Shown here piece after piece: positions 59,479-64,000 of a DNA stretch of 64,000 nt; the first letter of the stretch is position 1, and each line of letters opens with the position of its first letter. A program made the translations under genes and the position numbers. The notes under the pieces are model-generated. The model was not told the origin of the DNA. It made no database searches and saw nothing but the letters and a program-made list of their open reading frames with translations. The stretch is taken from the NCBI RefSeq assembly GCF_030818015.1, contig NZ_JAUSZX010000001.1, positions 2,852,001-2,916,000 on the forward strand, in the 5' to 3' direction. Source of the DNA: Arthrobacter globiformis. GTDB taxonomy: Bacteria; Actinomycetota; Actinomycetes; Actinomycetales; Micrococcaceae.

Positions 59479-60639
59479 CTACAGGAGGCCTGCCGCTATG
59501 TCCTGCCCGATTCGGCGCAGCAGGGTGGCGGACAGCCCGGGGTCCCGGGCGGAGTCCCGGTCCGTGTACTCCGCCAGCGTGTAGACCCGGCTCAACGCCA
59601 TCTCGGCCCAGCGCTCCCTCGGGAGCAGCGACCTGCCAGCCACCGCGATGAGCGGGCGGCCGACCGAGCGCCGGGCGACGGCGGCAGGGAGTTTGCCGGC
59701 CAGGGTCTGTTCGTCGATGCTGCCCTCCCCAGTGATGACGACGTCGCAGCTGTCCTTGCGGGCATTGAAGTCCAGCAGGTCCAGGAAATAGTCCGCGCCT
59801 GACACCTGCGTTGCCCCCAGAAGCAGGCAGGCGAAGCCGAGTCCTCCCGCGCTTCCCGCGCCGGCGTGTTCCGCCAGCGTCCCGGCATTGAGGACCCCGG
59901 CCTCCGACAGCGTGTCCACAAAGCGTTTCAGCCCGTCCTCGAGGGCCGCGATTTGCTTCGGCCCCGCACCTTTCTGCGGCCCGAAGACGGCAGGCGCGCC
60001 CCGGGGGCCAAGCAGCGGATTGAGTATATCGCTGGCCATGACCAGTTCGATTCCATCGAGGTCGGGGCGGCCGGTCCGCTCAATGGACCGGATCCGGCCG
60101 AGGGCTTCGCCGGCGCCGTTGAGCTCATGTCCCGCGGCGTCAAGGAAGCGGTAGCCCAGCGCGGACAGCATGCCTATGCCGCCGTCAGTGCTGGCACTGC
60201 CGCCCAGTGCCAGCACCACCCGTGCGGGCTTAAGGCCGAGGGCGAACAGGACCGCTTCCCCGAAGCCGCGGCTGGAGGCATTCAGCGGGTCCAGCTCGCC
60301 GTCGGGCAGGAGTGCGAGACCGCAGGTGTTGGCGACCTCGACGACTGCCGTGGCGCCGTCGAAGGCGATGTCCGCCTGGACGGGCCGGCCGGTAGGGCCG
60401 GGCACGGTGACGCTGTAACGGGTGAAGCCGGAGGTGACGGCAGCATCCACACTGCCGTCGCCGCCGTCGGCCAGCGGAAGCAGTTCACAGTGGACCGCTC
60501 CGGCTCTGCCGGACACACCAGTTGCGGAGCGGAGCCCTGCGGCCAGGGCACCGGCCACCTCAGCCGCGGTGAGGCTGCCTTTGAATTTGTCGGGTGCGAT
60601 CAGGGCACGTACGGGAGCCGGGGCGGTAGCGTTGTGCAT
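59479..60639 (-). CDS. glxK: Glycerate kinase (class II, GlxK/GarK type)
   Basis: A 386-residue kinase that phosphorylates D-glycerate, usually to 2-phosphoglycerate. It opens RALIAPDKFKGSLTAAEVAG and contains PLADGGDGSVDAAV, GGSASTDGGIGMLSALGYR and GEGSIDEQTLAGKLP, all family signatures. ATG 60639 lies one base after the DctA stop (TGA-C-ATG), so translation is coupled. The longer open frame upstream is DctA read in another frame. In this locus it receives glycerate made by the tartrate dehydrogenase. Confidence 0.9.
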   Translation of the reverse strand: MHNATAPAPVRALIAPDKFKGSLTAAEVAGALAAGLRSATGVSGRAGAVHCELLPLADGGDGSVDAAVTSGFTRYSVTVPGPTGRPVQADIAFDGATAVVEVANTCGLALLPDGELDPLNASSRGFGEAVLFALGLKPARVVLALGGSASTDGGIGMLSALGYRFLDAAGHELNGAGEALGRIRSIERTGRPDLDGIELVMASDILNPLLGPRGAPAVFGPQKGAGPKQIAALEDGLKRFVDTLSEAGVLNAGTLAEHAGAGSAGGLGFACLLLGATQVSGADYFLDLLDFNARKDSCDVVITGEGSIDEQTLAGKLPAAVARRSVGRPLIAVAGRSLLPRERWAEMALSRVYTLAEYTDRDSARDPGLSATLLRRIGQDIAAGLL

Positions 60640-60640
60640 G

Positions 60641-62143
60641 TCAGACGGTTTCCGAGTAGGCGCGGCGGCGGTAATGGGCGGGGTCCGCCGTGTGGTGTTT
60701 GGCGTCCCCGGGCCCGGCATTCCCGTTCTTGGCATCGTGCCGGGTGGAGTGGTGGCCGTATTCGGTGAGGTCCTCGTCGATGCGGGTGACGTCTTCGGCA
60801 TGGACGGGATCCTCGGCGGGCATCGGCTCGACGGTTTCCCCGGCGAAGACCCGGCGGGCGCGGTCGGCGTCGAGGGTGCGGTCCCACCAGGCGATGAAGA
60901 GGGTGGCGACGGCATTGCCGGTGAAGTTCACCAGGGCACGGCATTCGGACATGAACTTGTCGATGCCGAAGATGAGCATGATACCGGCGGCGGGGATGGT
61001 GCCGAGGGTGGTCAGCGTGGCGGTCAGGGCGATGAAACCGCCGCCGGCAACACCCGCCGCACTCTTGGAGGTCAGCAGCATCACGGCGAGCAGGCCCAGC
61101 TGCTGTCCGATGGTGAGATCAGTGTTGGTGGCCTGGGCGATGTAGAGCGCGGCCAGGGACAGGTAGATCGCGGCGCCGTCCAGGTTGAAGCTGTACCCGG
61201 TGGGGACGACGAGGCCGACGGTTTCCTTCTTCACGCCCGCATGCTCGAGCTTGCGCATCAGGCCGGGCAGGGCCGGCTCCGCGGTGGAGGTGCCGAGGAT
61301 GAGCATGTATTCCTCTTTGAGGTGGCGGATCATCGTGAAGATGTTCAGCTTCAGGAAGGCCATGACCGAGCCGAGCACGATCACCACGAAGAGGATCGAG
61401 GTGGCGTAGAACAATGCGATGAGGCCGCCCATGCTGGTGAGGGAGGAGACGCCGAACTTGCCCACGGCGTAGGCCATCGCCCCGAAGGCACCGATCGGGG
61501 CGGCCTTCATGATGAAGCCAAGGATTTTGAACATCACCGCGGTCAGGCGCTGAACACCGTCCAGGACGGGCGTACCCACCTTGCCCATGGCGTTCAGGGC
61601 AATGCCGAAAACAACAGCGATGAAGATGATCTGCAGGATGTCGCCCTCCACGAATGGCCCCACGATGCTGTTGGGGATGATGTGCGTGAGGAACTGCCAC
61701 CACTCCTGGTGCTGGCCGGCGTCGATGAGCTTTGCCGCGGATTCGGAGGTCTTGATGGTGCTGGCGTCGGCGTTGACACCGTCCCCGAGGCGGAAGATGT
61801 TGATGGCTACCAGGCCGAAGACCATGGCGCAGATGGTGCCGATCTGGAAATAGGTGAGGGCCTTCAGTCCGGTCATCCCCACCTTTTTGAGGTCGGCGAC
61901 GCTGGCGATGCCGCCCACGATGGTCAGGAACACAATCGGCCCGATGAGCATCTTCATCGCGTTGACGAAAGTGGCGCCGATGGGTTCCATGGCGATGCCG
62001 GCGGCCGGCGCCAGCCAGCCGAGCAGAATGCCGAAGACAATGGCTGTCAGCACCCAGAAGTACAGCTGCCTGTACCAACGTGTCTTGCGGGCCGACTGCG
62101 TCTTGGCTGGGGCAGCCGGGCCGGCGGTGGTGATGTGGTCCAT
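60641..62143 (-). CDS. dctA: C4-dicarboxylate:cation symporter DctA
   Basis: A 500-residue secondary transporter of the DAACS family. The start ATG 62143 has GAGG upstream. Signature motifs are FVNAMKMLIGPIVFLTIVGG, the Ser-rich loop ILGTSTAEPALP, GYSFNLDGAAIYLSLAALYI and SKSAAGVAGGGFIALTATL. The protein has about eight helices and two re-entrant loops. A C-terminal tail of about 70 residues is rich in His, Asp and Arg and is longer than in E. coli DctA. It should import tartrate or related dicarboxylates for the enzymes encoded beside it. Confidence 0.9.
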   Translation of the reverse strand: MDHITTAGPAAPAKTQSARKTRWYRQLYFWVLTAIVFGILLGWLAPAAGIAMEPIGATFVNAMKMLIGPIVFLTIVGGIASVADLKKVGMTGLKALTYFQIGTICAMVFGLVAINIFRLGDGVNADASTIKTSESAAKLIDAGQHQEWWQFLTHIIPNSIVGPFVEGDILQIIFIAVVFGIALNAMGKVGTPVLDGVQRLTAVMFKILGFIMKAAPIGAFGAMAYAVGKFGVSSLTSMGGLIALFYATSILFVVIVLGSVMAFLKLNIFTMIRHLKEEYMLILGTSTAEPALPGLMRKLEHAGVKKETVGLVVPTGYSFNLDGAAIYLSLAALYIAQATNTDLTIGQQLGLLAVMLLTSKSAAGVAGGGFIALTATLTTLGTIPAAGIMLIFGIDKFMSECRALVNFTGNAVATLFIAWWDRTLDADRARRVFAGETVEPMPAEDPVHAEDVTRIDEDLTEYGHHSTRHDAKNGNAGPGDAKHHTADPAHYRRRAYSETV

Positions 62144-62193
62144 GATTCCTACCTCGTTGTGGAATGTCGCTGGAGAAGGCTGAAGGGTTTGGT

Positions 62194-62263
62194 TAAGCGG
62201 CGTCCGACGGCGGCCGGCCCGGCCGCCATCGTACGTTTCAGTAAGCGGGCGTAAGCGGCGTCC
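62194..62263 (-). repeat. TAAGCGG repeats in the dctA promoter region
   Basis: TAAGCGGCGTCC occurs at 62194-62205 and 62252-62263, 58 bases apart, with a third TAAGCGG at 62242-62248. Between them a GGCGGCC/GGCCGCC inverted repeat spans 62209-62227. These lie 50-120 bases upstream of the dctA start, so they may be activator or repressor sites. TTAAGCGG also resembles half of the LacI operator at 17021, probably by chance. Confidence 0.5.
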
Positions 62264-62324
62264 CGAGCGACCCGACGCGAGCTTGCGGGCGTTGGGAAGG
62301 GACCTCCACGGGACGACGGCGGCC

Positions 62325-62337
62325 GGGGGGGGGGGGG
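62325..62337. repeat. G13 homopolymer
   Basis: Thirteen G in a row (C13 on the mRNA strand) interrupt an inverted repeat between the ttuC stop and the dctA promoter: GACGACGGCGGCC on the left (62313-62324) and GGCCGCCC-type pairing on the right. It may be the loop of the ttuC terminator. Long poly-G tracts are prone to length variation and to sequencing error. Confidence 0.75.
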
Positions 62338-62363
62338 CCGCCCGTCGCACGTAAGAGCGCGGC

Positions 62364-63461
62364 CTAGACAGAGGCAAGCGAGTGGGTCAGGGCCGCGATA
62401 ATCGCTTCGGTGACGTCGTCGGTGGTGGATTCACCGCCGACGTCGCGGGTCAGGTGCCCGGCGCCGGTGGTCTGCTCAATGGCGGCCTCGACGCGGCGGG
62501 CTTCCTCGTGCAGGCCGAAGTGGTCAAGCATCAGGGCTGCGCTGGCGATCGCGCCGATGGGGTTGCTGATGCCCTTGCCGGCGATGTCCGGGGCGGAGCC
62601 GTGGACCGGTTCGAACATGGACGGGAAGCGGCGTTCCGGGTTCAGGTTGGCGCTCGCCGCCAGGCCGAGGCTGCCGGCCAGGGCTGAGCCGAGGTCGGAC
62701 AGGATGTCGGCGTTCAGGTTGGAGGCAACGACGACGGACAGATCCTCGGGATGCAGGATGAACTTGGCGCTCATCGCATCGACAAGGACGCTTTCGGTCT
62801 GCACGTCTGGGTAATCCAGGGCCACCCGCTTGAAGGTTTCATCCCAGAGGACCATGCCGTACTGCTGCGCGTTGGACTTCGTCACCGAGGAGACCTTCTT
62901 CACGGTGCGGGTCCGGGCGAGGTCGAAGGCGTACCGCATGATGCGCTCGCAGCCCTTCTCGGTGAACAGCGCGGTCTGCAGTGCAACCTCGTTGCCGGGG
63001 CCGCGGCCGCTCAGGTTTCGGCCGCCGAGGCCGGCATACTCGCCTTCGCTGTTCTCGCGGACAACGATCCAGTCGAGTTCTGTGTTGTCTGCCTTGCGGA
63101 GCGGGGACTGGATGCCGGGGAGGAACTTGACCGGCCGGATGTTGGCCCACTGGTCGAAGTTCTGCGTGATGTTCAGGCGCAGGCCCCACAGGCTGACGTG
63201 GTCCGGGACGTTCTCCCAGCCGACGGCGCCGAAGTAGATGGCGTCGAAGTCCTTCAGGGCCTCCAGGCCGTTGGGGTCCATCATCTGCCCGGTCTTCTCG
63301 TAGTAGCCGCAGCCCCACGGGAACTCGGTCCACTCGAAGGCGAACTTGCCGTTCGAGTTGTCCGCCAGTGCGTCCAGGACGCGGCGGCCGGCGGAAACGA
63401 CTTCCTTGCCGACGCCGTCTGCGGGGATTGAAGCGATGCTGAATGTCTGGGTGGCGCTCAT
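62364..63461 (-). CDS. ttuC: Tartrate dehydrogenase / decarboxylase (TtuC type)
   Basis: A 365-residue beta-decarboxylating dehydrogenase related to isopropylmalate and isocitrate dehydrogenases. It begins TFSIASIPADGVGKEVVSAG, and has RPVKFLPGIQSPLR, VVRENSEGEYAGLGGRN and NADILSDLGSALAGSLG, the metal- and NAD-binding segments; FPWGCGYYEKTGQMM is characteristic of tartrate dehydrogenase. TtuC can oxidise (+)-tartrate, and decarboxylate meso-tartrate to D-glycerate. ATG 63461 is used; homologues begin there. With DctA and glycerate kinase it forms a coherent tartrate pathway. D-malate is an alternative substrate. Confidence 0.9.
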   Translation of the reverse strand: MSATQTFSIASIPADGVGKEVVSAGRRVLDALADNSNGKFAFEWTEFPWGCGYYEKTGQMMDPNGLEALKDFDAIYFGAVGWENVPDHVSLWGLRLNITQNFDQWANIRPVKFLPGIQSPLRKADNTELDWIVVRENSEGEYAGLGGRNLSGRGPGNEVALQTALFTEKGCERIMRYAFDLARTRTVKKVSSVTKSNAQQYGMVLWDETFKRVALDYPDVQTESVLVDAMSAKFILHPEDLSVVVASNLNADILSDLGSALAGSLGLAASANLNPERRFPSMFEPVHGSAPDIAGKGISNPIGAIASAALMLDHFGLHEEARRVEAAIEQTTGAGHLTRDVGGESTTDDVTEAIIAALTHSLASV

Positions 63462-63577
63462 TGCCGACCTCCTCGTTGAGTGTGTTGGCAGGGTCACACT
63501 GCCTTTCCTCTTCAAGTAGAAGCCAGGCCGGTTGGATGCGTCCAAGACCAAGATTCGATCCGGCAAATAGGTTCAGC

Positions 63578-64000
63578 CTATGAGTCGGCGTCTGCGTGCT
63601 CCAGGGCAACGTGCCGTTCCGCCACGTCGAGGAAGGCGCGGGCAGCCGGTGTCTGGCCGTCCTTCCGGCTCAGGATGGCCACGTCCAGGTGGGAGACGGG
63701 TTCGATCTGCAGAGTGCGAAGGCCGGCCTTGTGCGCGGTGGGCGCCCAGGAGGATGGCATGACGGCGTGTCCGACGCCGGCCAGCACCAGGGGCAGGATC
63801 GAGGTCCGGTGTGCGACTTCGACGACGATTTCGACCTTAACGCCGTGCGCCAGTGCATCGTCCACGAGCCAGCGCATCAGTGATCCGCGCTGGCTGGCGA
63901 TCAGCCGGTGCCCGTCCAGGTCCTCCCGCTGGATGGTGCTCCCGTCGGGGAATGCGTCCGCCTGGGGGTTGACGATGAGGATCAGCGGCTGGCGTTCCAG
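63578..64000 (-). CDS. LysR-family regulator, C-terminal part (cut by window edge)
   Basis: An open frame from the right edge to a stop at 63578 covers 140 residues of a LysR substrate-binding domain: LILIVNPQADAFPDGSTIQR, HRLIASQRGSLMRWLVDDAL, then LVLAGVGHAVMPSSWAP. The helix-turn-helix half is beyond the window. It precedes ttuC on the same strand with a 116-base gap. By position it probably activates the tartrate locus with a dicarboxylate as inducer. Confidence 0.85.
   Translation of the reverse strand: MERQPLILIVNPQADAFPDGSTIQREDLDGHRLIASQRGSLMRWLVDDALAHGVKVEIVVEVAHRTSILPLVLAGVGHAVMPSSWAPTAHKAGLRTLQIEPVSHLDVAILSRKDGQTPAARAFLDVAERHVALEHADADS

Noticed and set aside
62194..62201. TTAAGCGG as a third LacI operator near dctA
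   Set aside because: Only one half matches and the other arm is absent; it belongs to the local TAAGCGG direct repeats.
60422..62254. A 610-residue open frame on the plus strand through glycerate kinase and dctA
   Set aside because: It is antisense to two clear genes; its composition (Gly, Glu, Asp, His-rich) is the usual mirror of high-GC coding DNA and it shows no domain.

Overview
The window looks like chromosomal DNA of a high-GC actinobacterium of the Micrococcaceae, most like Arthrobacter or Pseudarthrobacter. The reasons are the strong G/C third-position bias, frequent GTG and TTG starts, a decayed DUF222-HNH gene of the kind abundant in Arthrobacter, an actinobacterial DUF3099 protein, a divergent glgC/glgM pair, a FabG4/HtdX-like fatty-acid locus and a DinB2-type polymerase. 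I see no rRNA, tRNA, CRISPR array, prophage or intact transposon.

Layout. (1) 0-3.5 kb: a clipped reading frame, a DinB2-type Y-family polymerase, a Gfo/Idh/MocA oxidoreductase, a YCII protein and a glyoxalase-fold protein. (2) 3.5-7 kb: an accessory patch of small orphan genes, a resolvase-like remnant, a start-less coding remnant and a 22-bp-period repeat. (3) 7-10.4 kb: a PadR regulator with its membrane-protein partner and a Bcr/CflA-type efflux pump. (4) 10.4-18.2 kb: a LacI-controlled catabolic operon (two Gfo/Idh/MocA dehydrogenases, a ThuA-like protein, a binding protein and two permeases but no ATPase) with two matching operators in the divergent promoter region. (5) 18.2-20.3 kb: the biotin importer bioY-bioM-bioN. 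(6) 20.5-28 kb: an ABC-F ATPase; an HNH pseudogene and a DHFR-like gene with 30-bp direct repeats on either side; YbaK, SURF1, a small Cys/His protein and DUF3099; two SDR genes. (7) 28-36.6 kb: a glyoxalase-like protein, serB, a PAP2 phosphatase, an ArsR/CDF metal-export pair, an ABC ATPase, a TauE-type permease, a TrmH methyltransferase, zinc-independent L31 and a lipoate ligase with reversed domain order. (8) 36.6-44.4 kb: pepN, a YeiH-type permease and the poorly understood trio circularly permuted ATP-grasp / alpha-E / transglutaminase. (9) 44.4-48.7 kb: a zinc-finger SDR lacking the usual catalytic tyrosine, and glgC divergent from glgM. (10) 48.8-55.3 kb: a bidirectional fatty-acid oxidation locus (acyl-CoA oxidase and TetR on one side, thiolase, FabG4-like reductase and MaoC dehydratase on the other) around a perfect palindromic operator. 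(11) 55.3-59.5 kb: a FUSC exporter, a hydroquinone-reductase-like GST, an M50 peptidase, a YqeY protein and small ORFs. (12) 59.5-64 kb: a tartrate-to-glycerate locus (LysR regulator, TtuC-like dehydrogenase, DctA symporter, glycerate kinase).

The genes form several self-contained modules: uptake plus oxidation of a sugar derivative under LacI control, biotin uptake, zinc efflux, glycogen or maltosyl-phosphate synthesis, beta-oxidation under TetR control, and dicarboxylate catabolism. The best candidates for new biology are the ATP-grasp/alpha-E/transglutaminase trio, the zinc-finger SDR without its catalytic tyrosine, the polymerase with an isoleucine steric gate, and the small repeat structures near the DHFR-like gene and pepN.
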